DNA of 64,000 nt, taken from assembly GCF_003003255.1 (NCBI RefSeq), contig NZ_PVTD01000002.1:310001-374000 (forward strand), written 5' to 3'. This document shows positions 26,942-36,433 of this stretch, piece after piece. Numbering within the stretch: the stretch's first letter is position 1; every line of letters begins with the position of its first letter. The position numbers and the translations under genes were made by a program. Origin of the DNA: Aliiruegeria haliotis. Lineage in GTDB: Bacteria; Pseudomonadota; Alphaproteobacteria; Rhodobacterales; Rhodobacteraceae. Below the pieces are notes generated by a model. The model was given only the letters and a program-made list of their open reading frames with translations, did no database searches and was not told the origin of the DNA.

Positions 26942-28408
26942 ATGGCAATTCCAGCCGAGACGTTCTTCCTCGACCCCGACAGCGACCAGACCCTCCAACA
27001 GCAGATCCAGCAACAGGTGGCCGAAGCCATCCTGACCGGCCGGTTCCAACCCGGCGAAAGAATGCCGTCGTCTCGCAGGCTTGCCCGGCACCTCGGCGTT
27101 GCCCGCATCACGGTGACCATCGCCTACACCGAGCTCGTCGCCAACGACTACCTCGCCTCGCGCGGGCGGTCGGGGTATTTCGTCTCCGACAACGCCCCCC
27201 GACCACCGAACTTCGCACCGCAGGCCGCACCCACCGAAAGCCGCGTGGACTGGTCTCGCGCCCTTGGCCAGCGATTTTCCCATCGCGCGACGCTCACCCG
27301 CCCTCCGAACTGGCGCGATTTCCGTTTTCCCTTCATCTACGGACAGGCCGACGCGCGCCTGTTCGACCACCAGAACTGGCGCCTTTGCGCGTTGCAGGCG
27401 CTGGGGCAGAAGGATTTCGAAGCTCTCACCTCCGACTACTACGAACGCGACGACCCGCGACTGATCGAGTTCATTTTGCGTCACATCCTGCCCCGGCGCG
27501 GGATTTCCGCCCGCCCGGAAGAGATCCTGATCACCATGGGCGCGCAGAACGCGCTTTGGACCACGGCCCAGATCCTGCTCACCCAGCGGCGGACAGCGGT
27601 GATTGAGAACCCCTGTTACCACGGGTTGCGCGATATCCTTTCGCAGGCCCGCTGTATCACCCACCCCGTGGACGTCGACGAAGGCGGCTTGCCCCCGGAC
27701 GCCATCCCCGGCGGCGCAGACGTCGTCTTCACGACCGCCAGCCACCACTGCCCGACCAATGCCACCATGCCGCTGGAGCGCCGCAAGGCACTTCTGGAGC
27801 GAGCCGCGCGGGACGGATTCCTGATCGTCGAGGATGACTACGAGTTCGAGATACCCTTTCTCCGCTCGCCCTCACCGGCACTGAAATCGCTCGATGGCGA
27901 AGGCGCCGTGATCTACACAGGTTCCTTCTCCAAATCGCTCTTTCCCGGTCTGCGGCTTGGCTATCTCGTAGCGTCGGAGCCCTTCATCCGCGAGGCCCGC
28001 GCCCTTCGTTCCCTCGTCATGCGCCACCCGCCAGGCCATATCCAGCGCACCGCGGCCTATTTCCTGTCGCTTGGCCACTACGATGCACAGGTCGCCCGCA
28101 TGGGACGCGCTTACCGCCGCCGCCGGGCGACCATGGACGAGGCAATCCGCGAGAACGGCCTGAAAGTCTCCGGTCGTGGGACCTTTGGCGGCTCCTCCTA
28201 CTGGATGCAGGCGCCCGACGGTATCGATACCACGCAACTCGCGCAGCAATTGCGCGAGCAAAGCGTTCTGATCGAACCCGGCCGCGCCTTCTTCGGGGCG
28301 GATCAGAATATCACTAGCCACTACCGTCTGGCCTATTCTTCCATCGCCACCGCCCGGATTCCAGATGGGATCGCCCGTATTGCCCAGGCCATCCGGGAGT
28401 CGACTTGA
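26942..28408 (+). CDS. tauR: MocR-type (GntR/aminotransferase) taurine regulator TauR
   Basis: A 488-residue regulator. Residues about 18-85 form a GntR winged helix (GRFQPGERMPSSRRLARHLGVARITVTIAYTEL), then a linker, then a fold-type I aminotransferase-like domain with the PLP lysine in YTGSFSKSLFPGLRLGY and the Asp of IVEDDYEFE. TauR is known in Rhodobacter as the PLP-dependent activator of taurine genes, with taurine as inducer. Its own operator lies directly at the start codon; similar operators precede tauA/tpa and xsc. Confidence 0.93.
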   Translation: MAIPAETFFLDPDSDQTLQQQIQQQVAEAILTGRFQPGERMPSSRRLARHLGVARITVTIAYTELVANDYLASRGRSGYFVSDNAPRPPNFAPQAAPTESRVDWSRALGQRFSHRATLTRPPNWRDFRFPFIYGQADARLFDHQNWRLCALQALGQKDFEALTSDYYERDDPRLIEFILRHILPRRGISARPEEILITMGAQNALWTTAQILLTQRRTAVIENPCYHGLRDILSQARCITHPVDVDEGGLPPDAIPGGADVVFTTASHHCPTNATMPLERRKALLERAARDGFLIVEDDYEFEIPFLRSPSPALKSLDGEGAVIYTGSFSKSLFPGLRLGYLVASEPFIREARALRSLVMRHPPGHIQRTAAYFLSLGHYDAQVARMGRAYRRRRATMDEAIRENGLKVSGRGTFGGSSYWMQAPDGIDTTQLAQQLREQSVLIEPGRAFFGADQNITSHYRLAYSSIATARIPDGIARIAQAIREST

Positions 28409-28452
28409 GCCGCGCTGAGCTGCAACCAGGCGTTCGAGGGTTCGCAAGAGAA

Positions 28453-28491
28453 CTGGCCCCATTCCGATATTGCATCTGGCCCTATTGCGCC
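28453..28491. promoter_or_regulatory. TauR-type operator upstream of xsc
   Basis: Direct copies CTGGCCCCAT (28453) and CTGGCCCTAT (28476) are 23 bases apart, with the spacer ending ATTGCAT as in the tpa site (ATTGAAT). It lies 70-110 bases before xsc, a good position for an activator. Confidence 0.75.
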
Positions 28492-28561
28492 CACCCTCCG
28501 GACGACTAGGACTTGGGCCAAACGCGCAGTGATGGCGCCAGTCATTCCAGGAGTCCGCCCA

Positions 28562-30337
28562 ATGAAGATGACGACCGAAGAGGCCTTCGTCAAAACCCTC
28601 CAGATGCACGGGATCGAGCATGCCTTCGGCATCATCGGTTCAGCCTTCATGCCGATCTCGGACCTGTTTCCCAAGGCCGGCATCACCTTCTGGGACTGCG
28701 CGCACGAAGGCTCCGGCGGCATGATGGCGGATGGCTACACAAGGGCCAGCGGAAAGATGTCGATGATGATCGCCCAGAACGGGCCCGGCATCACAAATTT
28801 CGTCACCGCGGTGAAAACGGCCTACTGGAACCACACGCCACTACTACTTGTCACACCGCAAGCCGCGAACAAGACGCTGGGCCAGGGCGGTTTCCAGGAA
28901 GTCGAGCAGATGGCGCTGTTCAAGGACATGGTCGCCTACCAGGAGGAAGTGCGCGACCCGTCCCGCATCCCGGAGGTCCTCAATCGCGTGATCCAGAATG
29001 CCCGGCGCGCCTCTGCCCCGGCCCAGATCAACGTACCGCGAGATTTCTTCACCCATATCATCGATGTCGAGCTTCCCGCGATCGTAGACTTCGAGCGCCC
29101 GGCAGGCGGGCAAGAGGCCATCGCCCAGGCGGCCGACCTGCTGTCTTCCGCAAGATTTCCAGTGATGCTGAATGGCGCGGGGGTCATCCTCGGTGGCGCC
29201 ATTCCGGCCTCCATCGAGTTGGCTGAACGCCTGACCGCCCCGGTCTGCTGCGGCTACCAGCACAATGACGCCTTCCCCGGGTCGCATCCGCTCTTTGCGG
29301 GACCGGTGGGGTACAACGGCTCGAAAGCCGGGATGGAGCTTATCTCCAAGGCCGACGTGGTGCTGGCCCTTGGAACGCGGCTCAACCCGTTCTCCACCCT
29401 GCCCGGCTACGGAATCGACTATTGGCCCAGGGACGCGAAGATCATCCAGGTCGACATCAATCCCGACCGGATCGGCCTGACCAAGCCGGTCAGTGTCGGC
29501 ATCGTTGGTGACGCGAAAAAAGTCGCGACGGCGATCCTCGGCAAACTCTCCGGCTCGGCCGGTGACGAGGGCCGCGAAGCGCGCAAGGCCACCATCGCGC
29601 AGACCAAATCCGCCTGGGCGCAGCAGCTTTCCTCGATGGACCACGAGGAGGACGACCCCGGTACCACCTGGAATGAGCGCGCGCGCGCGGACAAGCCCGA
29701 ATGGATGTCGCCCCGCATGGCGTGGCGTGCAATCTCCGCCGCCTTGCCGAAAGAGGCGATCATCTCCTCCGACATCGGCAACAATTGCGCGATCGGCAAC
29801 GCCTACCCGACATTCGAGGCCGGTCGGAAATACCTCGCGCCGGGCCTCTTTGGCCCCTGCGGCTACGGGCTCCCCTCTATCATCGGCGCGAAGATCGCGA
29901 AGCCGGACACACCGGTTGTCGGCTTCTCCGGTGACGGCGCCTTCGGGATCGCGGTGACCGAACTTACCGCCATCGGACGCGGAGAATGGCCGGCGATTAC
30001 CCAGATCGTCTTCCGCAACTACCAGTGGGGCGCAGAGAAGCGGAACTCCACCCTGTGGTACGACGACAACTTCGTGGGCACCGAACTGGACGAACAGGTG
30101 TCCTATGCCGGCATCGCGAAGGCCTGTGGCCTTCAGGGCGTCGTCGCACGCACGATGGAGGAACTGACGGAGGCCCTGCGCCAGGCGCTGAAGGACCAGG
30201 CCGAGGGCAAGACCACGCTCATCGAGGCGATGATCAATCAGGAACTCGGCGAGCCCTTCCGCCGCGACGCTATGAAGACGCCGGTGGAGGTTGCCGGCAT
30301 CGATCCCGGCGATATGCGGCCGCAAAAGGGCGCCTGA
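28562..30337 (+). CDS. xsc: Sulfoacetaldehyde acetyltransferase
   Basis: Thiamine-diphosphate enzyme that splits sulfoacetaldehyde with phosphate into acetyl phosphate and sulfite. The 591-residue protein has the N-terminal ThDP-family Glu in CAHEGSGGMMADGY, the family insert HTPLLLVTPQAANKTLGQGGFQE, and the C-terminal ThDP motif GDGAFGIAVTEL...NYQWGAEK. The start at 28562 follows AGGAG eight bases away. A phosphotransacetylase gene commonly follows xsc; here the next gene is tauZ and no pta is seen in the window. Confidence 0.97.
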   Translation: MKMTTEEAFVKTLQMHGIEHAFGIIGSAFMPISDLFPKAGITFWDCAHEGSGGMMADGYTRASGKMSMMIAQNGPGITNFVTAVKTAYWNHTPLLLVTPQAANKTLGQGGFQEVEQMALFKDMVAYQEEVRDPSRIPEVLNRVIQNARRASAPAQINVPRDFFTHIIDVELPAIVDFERPAGGQEAIAQAADLLSSARFPVMLNGAGVILGGAIPASIELAERLTAPVCCGYQHNDAFPGSHPLFAGPVGYNGSKAGMELISKADVVLALGTRLNPFSTLPGYGIDYWPRDAKIIQVDINPDRIGLTKPVSVGIVGDAKKVATAILGKLSGSAGDEGREARKATIAQTKSAWAQQLSSMDHEEDDPGTTWNERARADKPEWMSPRMAWRAISAALPKEAIISSDIGNNCAIGNAYPTFEAGRKYLAPGLFGPCGYGLPSIIGAKIAKPDTPVVGFSGDGAFGIAVTELTAIGRGEWPAITQIVFRNYQWGAEKRNSTLWYDDNFVGTELDEQVSYAGIAKACGLQGVVARTMEELTEALRQALKDQAEGKTTLIEAMINQELGEPFRRDAMKTPVEVAGIDPGDMRPQKGA

Positions 30338-30550
30338 CCGCCCCGAACGCCCGCAGCGCAGGGCCGCGCGCCTCCACTGTCACCATCGGTGCCTGAACCG
30401 GTGGTGGCCGTCACCAGCAATCGGAAGTTCCCCGGCAGCGGATTGGGATCGCACGTCGGTTTCCCTGTGTTCGCCTGACTGAATGCGCAGGTCGCTGCGG
30501 GCAAAGCTCCCCGCACCAGGGCAACGCCCAAATCCAATCCAAGAGTCATC

Positions 30551-31573
30551 ATGTCCGACGTCACGACACGCCGCCTTGCGCCGCTTCGCCAATCCGCAAC
30601 GACCCTGATGCCCGGCATCGTCGTGACGATGCTTGTCGCGACCACGGCCCAGTTTCTGGCCGAACACTACGGCACACCTGCGATGCTGTTGGCGCTCCTG
30701 CTCGGGATCGCCGTTTCCTTTCTTGGCGAGGAGGGCAAGACCGTTCCCGGTGTCGCCTTTTCCGCCCGCTCGCTGCTTCGGCTTGGCGTGGCGCTCCTCG
30801 GGGTGCGGATCTCGGCCGACCTGATCCTGGACCTGGGGCCGCACCTCATCGGCCTCGTCGTGTTTGGGGTCGTGGCCACGATCGGCTTCGGCCTCGCCGT
30901 CGGGCGGTTGTTTGGGCGCCGCTGGCGGTTTGCCTTCCTGACGGCTGGCTCGGTCGCCATTTGCGGCGCCTCCGCGGCCATAGCGATCTCTGCCATCCTG
31001 CCACGGGACGCCCGCTCCGAACAGAACCTCATCTTTACCGTGATGGGCGTCACCGTGCTGTCAACGATGGCGATGATCCTGTACCCGATCCTGGTCGACG
31101 CCGCCGGGCTCGACCCGCGGCAGGCCGGGGTGTTCCTCGGCGGCACCATCCATGACGTGGCACAGGTCGTCGGCGCGGGCTACACGCTCTCCGAGGAAAC
31201 CGGCGACACCGCCACGCTCGTCAAGCTGATCCGTGTCTCCATGCTCGCGCCGGTCGTGCTGGTGGCCTCCCTGCTTATCCGCAGCTTCGCAGCGGCACCG
31301 CAGGACGGCATCGCGCCCCCCTTGCTCCCGGGGTTTGTTCTGGGCTTTCTCGTGCTCGCGGCGCTGAACTCCGCCCACCTGATCCCGGAGCAGATCGCGA
31401 CCCTTCTCAGCGAATGCTCCCGGTGGCTCCTGCTTTCCGCAATTGCGGCCGTGGGGATGAAGACCAATCTCAGGCAAGTGCTGGAAGTCGGCGGCTCTGC
31501 CATTGGCCTGCTTGTGGCGGAAACGGTCTTCATCGCCGCGTTGATCCTCGCGGGTATCCGTCTCATCGGCTGA
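30551..31573 (+). CDS. tauZ: TauZ/YeiH-family putative sulfate exporter
   Basis: A 340-residue inner-membrane protein of the UPF0324/YeiH family, with about ten hydrophobic helices. Family blocks seen: LLRLGVALLGVRIS, GSVAICGASAAIA and FLGGTIHDVAQVVGAGY. In taurine degraders the homologue TauZ is thought to export the sulfate formed from sulfite. Its place directly after xsc (213-base gap) supports that role. No sulfite dehydrogenase gene is visible nearby. Confidence 0.88.
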   Translation: MSDVTTRRLAPLRQSATTLMPGIVVTMLVATTAQFLAEHYGTPAMLLALLLGIAVSFLGEEGKTVPGVAFSARSLLRLGVALLGVRISADLILDLGPHLIGLVVFGVVATIGFGLAVGRLFGRRWRFAFLTAGSVAICGASAAIAISAILPRDARSEQNLIFTVMGVTVLSTMAMILYPILVDAAGLDPRQAGVFLGGTIHDVAQVVGAGYTLSEETGDTATLVKLIRVSMLAPVVLVASLLIRSFAAAPQDGIAPPLLPGFVLGFLVLAALNSAHLIPEQIATLLSECSRWLLLSAIAAVGMKTNLRQVLEVGGSAIGLLVAETVFIAALILAGIRLIG

Positions 31574-31665
31574 CGATCTGGCACGGCCACAACGACTAGA
31601 AACCGCTACCCTGTCGAAGAACACGGCTTTCGGCACACCGGTGGCCTGCGCACACGTCGCCAATC

Positions 31666-31723
31666 GTGAAATTTCCTTTGACTTTTTCACGGCGGATCGT
31701 GAAATTTCTATCCAAAATTTCAC
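31666..31723. promoter_or_regulatory. Two tandem 25-bp palindromic operators before the XRE gene
   Basis: 31666-31690 and 31699-31723 both begin GTGAAATTTC and end TTTCAC, forming inverted repeats of exactly 25 bases with centres 33 bases apart (about three DNA turns). They end 17 bases before the start codon of the XRE-cupin regulator, as expected for an autoregulatory operator. Confidence 0.75.
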
Positions 31724-31740
31724 CATTGACCGAGTCGCCC

Positions 31741-32304
31741 ATGACGCCGCCGGAAAGCAACACATTGGGAAAGGACCTTCGTGCCCTGCGGATCTCCCGC
31801 AAGATGACGCTGGAGGACCTCGCCACGCGGCTCGACCGCTCGGTCGGGTGGCTGTCACAGGTAGAGCGCGACATCTCCACCCCGCGCCTGTCCGACCTGC
31901 GGGAAATTGCAGACACTTTCAACGTCCCACTGTCACTGCTCTTCGGCGCGGCCGATGCCCCCGCGACGGAGAAGGGCCGCATCGTGCGCGCCGCCGCGCG
32001 GCGCATCATGGGCGAGCATGACCAGGGGTTGGTCGAAACGCTGATATCTCCCGATCTCACCGACAGTTTCGAGGTCATCCACTCAACGTTCCAGCCGGGG
32101 TCGCACCGGGACAAGCCGATCTCCCGCTCCACCCAGGAGGTCGCCTACATGATCTCGGGCACGCTGGACATATGGCTGGACGAGCAACCCTTCTCGGTCT
32201 CCACCGGAGACAGCTTCCGTATCCGTGGCCAGTCCTACCGCTGGGCCAACCCCCATGCCGAACCGGCAATCGCCATCTGGGTGATTTCTCCCCCCGTTTA
32301 CTGA
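31741..32304 (+). CDS. XRE-cupin transcription regulator
   Basis: A 187-residue regulator with an N-terminal Cro/CI-type helix-turn-helix (LGKDLRALRISRKMTLEDLATRLDRSVGWLSQVER) and a C-terminal cupin_2 barrel (about residues 115-180, with TQEVAYMISGTLDIWLDE and GDSFRIRG). It sits 33 bases before a demethylation gene set, so it probably controls it and itself through the paired palindromes upstream. Relatives regulate polyamine or methylamine catabolism; the ligand is unknown. Confidence 0.9.
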   Translation: MTPPESNTLGKDLRALRISRKMTLEDLATRLDRSVGWLSQVERDISTPRLSDLREIADTFNVPLSLLFGAADAPATEKGRIVRAAARRIMGEHDQGLVETLISPDLTDSFEVIHSTFQPGSHRDKPISRSTQEVAYMISGTLDIWLDEQPFSVSTGDSFRIRGQSYRWANPHAEPAIAIWVISPPVY

Positions 32305-32337
32305 CCACCGCCCCATCTACGAACCGAGGAACCGCCC

Positions 32338-34779
32338 ATGTCCCTTCCCTCCACGGCCCGCGTTGTCATCATCGGCGGTGGCGTTGTCGGCGTCTCGACG
32401 CTCTTTCACCTCGCAAGGGGCGGCTGGACGGATTGCCTGCTGCTGGAAAAGAACGAACTGACCGCCGGATCGACCTGGCACGCAGCGGGCAACTGTCCGT
32501 CCTTCTCCGCATCGTGGTCGGTGATGAACATGCAGCGCTACGGGCTGGAACTCTACACGACGCTGGCCGACGACGTCGGATATCCGATCAACTACAACGT
32601 CACCGGCTCGGTCCGGCTCGCCCATTCCGATACGCGGATGCAGGAGTTCGAGAAGGTCGCCGGCATGGGTCGCTACCAGGGTATCGACATGAAGATCTGC
32701 TCCCCAGAGGAGTTGCAGCACTACCATCCTTTCATGGAGACCCACGACCTGGCGGGCGGCCTCTGGGACCCGGTGGATGGCGATATCGATCCCTCACAAC
32801 TGACGCAGGCCATGGCCAAGGGCGCCCGGGATCTGGGCGCGCAGATCGAGCGGTTCTGTCCCGCGACAGGAGTTTCGCGCAAGAACGGCGAGTGGATCGT
32901 CCATACGGAAAAGGGCGATGTGCGCTGCGACATCGTGGTGAATGCGGCCGGGTACTATGCGCAGAAGGTCTCCGAATGGTTCGTTCCTTTCGGCGGGCGC
33001 GTGGCGCCGGCGGCCGTCATGGCGCACCAATACTTCCTGACGGAGGAAATCCCGGAACTGAAGGCGTGGACCCGTGAGAAGGGACACAAGCTGCCGCTGT
33101 TGCGGGATGTCGACAGCTCCTACTACCTGCGGCAGGACACGTTCAGCCTGAACCTTGGCCCCTACGAGTCCAACTGCAAGGCGCATTGGACATCGCCGGA
33201 AGATCCGTTCCCGGAGGATTTCTCCTTCCAGCTCTATCCCGACGACTTCGATCGGATCGAGTGGCATATCGAGGATGCGATGGCACGGGTGCCGATCCTC
33301 GGCGCGCAGGGGGTGCAGCGCAACATCAATGGCCCGATCCCCTACGCCCCGGACGGCAACCCCATGATCGGACCCATGCCCGGCGTGCCCAACGCCTTCG
33401 AAGCCCACAGCTTCACCTTCGGCATCGCGCAGGGCGGCGGCGCGGGCAAGGTGGCGGCAGAGTGGATCATGGAGGGGATGACGGAATGGGACATGTGGTC
33501 CTGCGATCCGCGCCGCTACACCGACTACACCGATCAGCAATACTGCGTCGACAAGGCCAGGGAGGTCTACGGCAACGAGTACGCGATGCATTTCCCCCAC
33601 CACGCCTGGCCCGCCGCGCGGGACCGGAAGCTTTCCCCGGTACACGACACGATCAGGGACCTCGGTGGACAGATGGGGGCCTACAACGGCTGGGAACGGG
33701 CCAACTGGTTCGCGAAGCCGGGCGACGACACCTCCGAAGAGGCGACACAGACATGGCGGCGTTCCGGTCCATGGGAACAGCGCATCCGGGAAGAATGCGA
33801 GGCAGTGCGGGATTCCGTCGGTGTGCTGGACCTGCCCGGGTTTTCCCGCTTCAACCTCTCGGGCGACGGCGCAGCGGACTGGCTGCGGGGCATGGTCGCC
33901 GGCAACCTGTGCAAGGTCAGTCGTATGACGCTGGGGTATTTCCCCGACCGCCGGGGACGGATCCTGACCGAAATGTCGATCATGCGGCATGCGGAGGACT
34001 TTTTCACCCTGATCACGGCGGCCGCCGCGCAATGGCACGACTTCGAGCATCTGAAGGCGCACTTGCCCGAGAACCTGACACTCACCGACCACACGACTGA
34101 GTATTCGACGCTGATCGTGACCGGACCGGCATCGCGGGCGCTGCTTGAGACCATTTCGGACGGGGATCTTGGATTGCCGTGGCTGTCGATCCAGCCGGCG
34201 ACCGTGGCAGGCCGGAACGCGGCGCTGGCGCGGGTTTCCTTCGCCGGGGAGCTTGGCTGGGAGGTCCACGCCGCCAATGCCGACATTCCGGCCATCTACG
34301 ACGCCGTGCTCGCCGGCGGGGCGCGACCCTTCGGCATGTATGCCCTCAACGCGCTCCGGATGGAGAAAGGGTATCGTAGCTGGAAAGGCGATCTTTCCAC
34401 CGACTACACCCTGCTCGAGGCCGGGCTGGATCGGTTCGTGAAGTTGGACAAGGCCGAGGATTTCCCGGGAAAAGCGGCGCTGATGGCAGAAAAACAGCGC
34501 GGCGTGGCCAAACGCTTCGTGCAGATGATCGTCGAGGCCGACGATTGTGACGCGCCATACATGTCGACCGTCTGGCTGGGCGACACGGTCGTTGGCGAAA
34601 CCACGTCAGGAGATTGGGGCTACCGTGTCGGCGCCTCGATTGCCTTTGGCACGGTGCGCGCGGACCTCGCGGCGCCGGGCACCGAGTTGGAGATCGAGAT
34701 ATTCGGGAAGCGATGCAAGGCGATCGTCCAACCCGACCGGCCCCTCTGGGACCCCGAGAACGCGCGTATCCGGGCCTGA
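32338..34779 (+). CDS. Dimethylglycine/sarcosine dehydrogenase-like flavoprotein (FAD-GcvT fusion), copy 1
   Basis: An 813-residue enzyme predicted to oxidise an N-methyl group and pass the formaldehyde to tetrahydrofolate. Order: FAD-binding DAO domain (VVIIGGGVVGVS at residues 9-20), His48 in TWHAAG, the position of covalent FAD attachment in DMGDH and sarcosine dehydrogenase, a middle FAO domain, then GcvT-like folate domains from about residue 480 (FAGELGWEVHA). First of three genes with tight spacing. Dimethylglycine is a guess; other N-methyl amines are possible. Confidence 0.88.
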   Translation: MSLPSTARVVIIGGGVVGVSTLFHLARGGWTDCLLLEKNELTAGSTWHAAGNCPSFSASWSVMNMQRYGLELYTTLADDVGYPINYNVTGSVRLAHSDTRMQEFEKVAGMGRYQGIDMKICSPEELQHYHPFMETHDLAGGLWDPVDGDIDPSQLTQAMAKGARDLGAQIERFCPATGVSRKNGEWIVHTEKGDVRCDIVVNAAGYYAQKVSEWFVPFGGRVAPAAVMAHQYFLTEEIPELKAWTREKGHKLPLLRDVDSSYYLRQDTFSLNLGPYESNCKAHWTSPEDPFPEDFSFQLYPDDFDRIEWHIEDAMARVPILGAQGVQRNINGPIPYAPDGNPMIGPMPGVPNAFEAHSFTFGIAQGGGAGKVAAEWIMEGMTEWDMWSCDPRRYTDYTDQQYCVDKAREVYGNEYAMHFPHHAWPAARDRKLSPVHDTIRDLGGQMGAYNGWERANWFAKPGDDTSEEATQTWRRSGPWEQRIREECEAVRDSVGVLDLPGFSRFNLSGDGAADWLRGMVAGNLCKVSRMTLGYFPDRRGRILTEMSIMRHAEDFFTLITAAAAQWHDFEHLKAHLPENLTLTDHTTEYSTLIVTGPASRALLETISDGDLGLPWLSIQPATVAGRNAALARVSFAGELGWEVHAANADIPAIYDAVLAGGARPFGMYALNALRMEKGYRSWKGDLSTDYTLLEAGLDRFVKLDKAEDFPGKAALMAEKQRGVAKRFVQMIVEADDCDAPYMSTVWLGDTVVGETTSGDWGYRVGASIAFGTVRADLAAPGTELEIEIFGKRCKAIVQPDRPLWDPENARIRA

Positions 34780-34809
34780 GCCCACCCATTCGATGCAAAG
34801 GATGGCACC

Positions 34810-36360
34810 ATGAGCGACACGTCTCCCCGCCGCCGCTCCGGCGGCCGGGCCGCACGCAGAGAAGCCCGCTCCCGGCCGCTGGACGCCGCTGTCCGCCCTG
34901 TCCGTCCGGGCCTGCCGGGCGGATGGTACAAGCCGCTCTCGGCGCAGGATGTCGTCCGGATCAACGATGCCGCACTGGACGCGCTGGAGCAGATCGGTCT
35001 GGCCAAGGCGCCGCCCTCCGCCGTCGAAATCCTGACAGGCGCGGGCGCTGTTCAAGGCAATGACGGGCGCATTCGCATTCCCCGTGGACTGGTCGAGGAC
35101 ATGCTGGCGCGGGCAGCGCGCGGCATCACGCTGTGCGCGCGCGATCCGGCCCATGACCTGAAACTCACAGGCACCAACACGCATTTCGGCACTGCCGGAG
35201 CAGCGGTGCACATGGTCGAGGTGGACACATGGGAGTACCGCGAACCGACCATGCAGGACCTCTACGATGCAGCGCGGATCGTTCAGGCGCTCGACAACGT
35301 CCATTTTTTCCAGCGCCCCGTGGTCTGCCGGGAGTTCGAAGACAATGCCGAGCTGGATCTTCACACGCTCTATGCCGCCTGTGCCGGTACATCAAAACAT
35401 GTCGGCACGTCCTTTACCGAAGCCGCCAACGTACCCGCCTGCATCTCGCTGCTGCACGAGATCGCCGGGGGAGAGGCCGCTTGGCGGGAACGACCTTTCG
35501 TCAGCAACTCCAACTGCTTCGTCGTCCCCCCGCTCACCTTCGCCGAGGAAAGCTGCGAGGTCATGGAAGCCTGCATCCGCGCCGGAATGCCGGTGCTTCT
35601 GCTCTCCGCCGGGCAGGCTGGCGCGACCGCCCCCGCCCCGATCGCCACCGCCGTGGTGCAGGCGGTCGCGGAATGCCTCGCCGGTGTTGTCTACGTGAAC
35701 GCCCTGGCACCGGGACACCCGGCCGTCTTCGGCACCTGGCCCTTCGTGTCGGACCTGCGAACGGGCGCGATGTCCGGCGGGTCAGGCGAACAGGCGTTGC
35801 TGACAGCCGCCTGTGCCCAGATGCACCAGCACTACGGCCTTCCGGGCGGGGCGGCGGCCGGGATCGCGGATGCCAAGTTGCCGGATATGCAGGCGGGCTG
35901 GGAACAGGCGATATCCAATGTCATGGCCGGGCTGTCGGGGCTCAACATGATCTATGAAGCGGTCGGCATGCATGCCTCGCTCATGGGCTTCTGCCTTGAG
36001 AGCCTCGTGCTGGGCAATGACATGCTGGGCCAGGTACAGCGCTGCGTGCGCGGTGTGGAGGTCCGGGAGGAGTTCATCTCCATCGACGTGATGAAATCCG
36101 TGGTGCTGGAGGGGCCGGGCCACTACCTCGGGCACGAACAGACGCTGCGCCTGATGCAGACCGAGTACATATACCCCGAGATCGCCGACCGATCCTCTCC
36201 CAAGGAATGGGTCGAAAAGGGGCAGCCGGTGCTTCTGGACGGTGCCAAGGCGCGCAAGGCGGCGATCCTGGAAAGCGGGAAACACCTGTTTTCTCCCGAC
36301 CTGGACGCCAGCCTTGTCGCGCGTTTCGCGCTGCGGGACCTGCAGAGAGGACCGTTCTGA
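34810..36360 (+). CDS. MttB-family (non-pyrrolysine) methyltransferase-like protein
   Basis: A 516-residue member of the trimethylamine methyltransferase superfamily (COG5598). Unlike archaeal MttB it has no in-frame TAG codon, so it lacks pyrrolysine; such proteins are known to demethylate quaternary amines such as glycine betaine through a corrinoid protein. The N terminus is Arg-rich (RRRSGGRAARREARSRP). It lies 30 bases after copy 1 and 73 bases before copy 2 of the DMGDH-like genes. No corrinoid-binding protein gene is in the window. Confidence 0.88.
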   Translation: MSDTSPRRRSGGRAARREARSRPLDAAVRPVRPGLPGGWYKPLSAQDVVRINDAALDALEQIGLAKAPPSAVEILTGAGAVQGNDGRIRIPRGLVEDMLARAARGITLCARDPAHDLKLTGTNTHFGTAGAAVHMVEVDTWEYREPTMQDLYDAARIVQALDNVHFFQRPVVCREFEDNAELDLHTLYAACAGTSKHVGTSFTEAANVPACISLLHEIAGGEAAWRERPFVSNSNCFVVPPLTFAEESCEVMEACIRAGMPVLLLSAGQAGATAPAPIATAVVQAVAECLAGVVYVNALAPGHPAVFGTWPFVSDLRTGAMSGGSGEQALLTAACAQMHQHYGLPGGAAAGIADAKLPDMQAGWEQAISNVMAGLSGLNMIYEAVGMHASLMGFCLESLVLGNDMLGQVQRCVRGVEVREEFISIDVMKSVVLEGPGHYLGHEQTLRLMQTEYIYPEIADRSSPKEWVEKGQPVLLDGAKARKAAILESGKHLFSPDLDASLVARFALRDLQRGPF

Positions 36361-36433
36361 TGGCGTCGGGCCTCCAAACGTACCGGACCGATGCGCGGCC
36401 GGCGCCGCGTTTGCCCGAGCAAGGAGACACGAC

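Noticed and set aside
30496-30515. TGCGGG...CCCGCA hairpin before tauZ
   Set aside because: Only six base pairs with no T-run; too weak to call a terminator or riboswitch.
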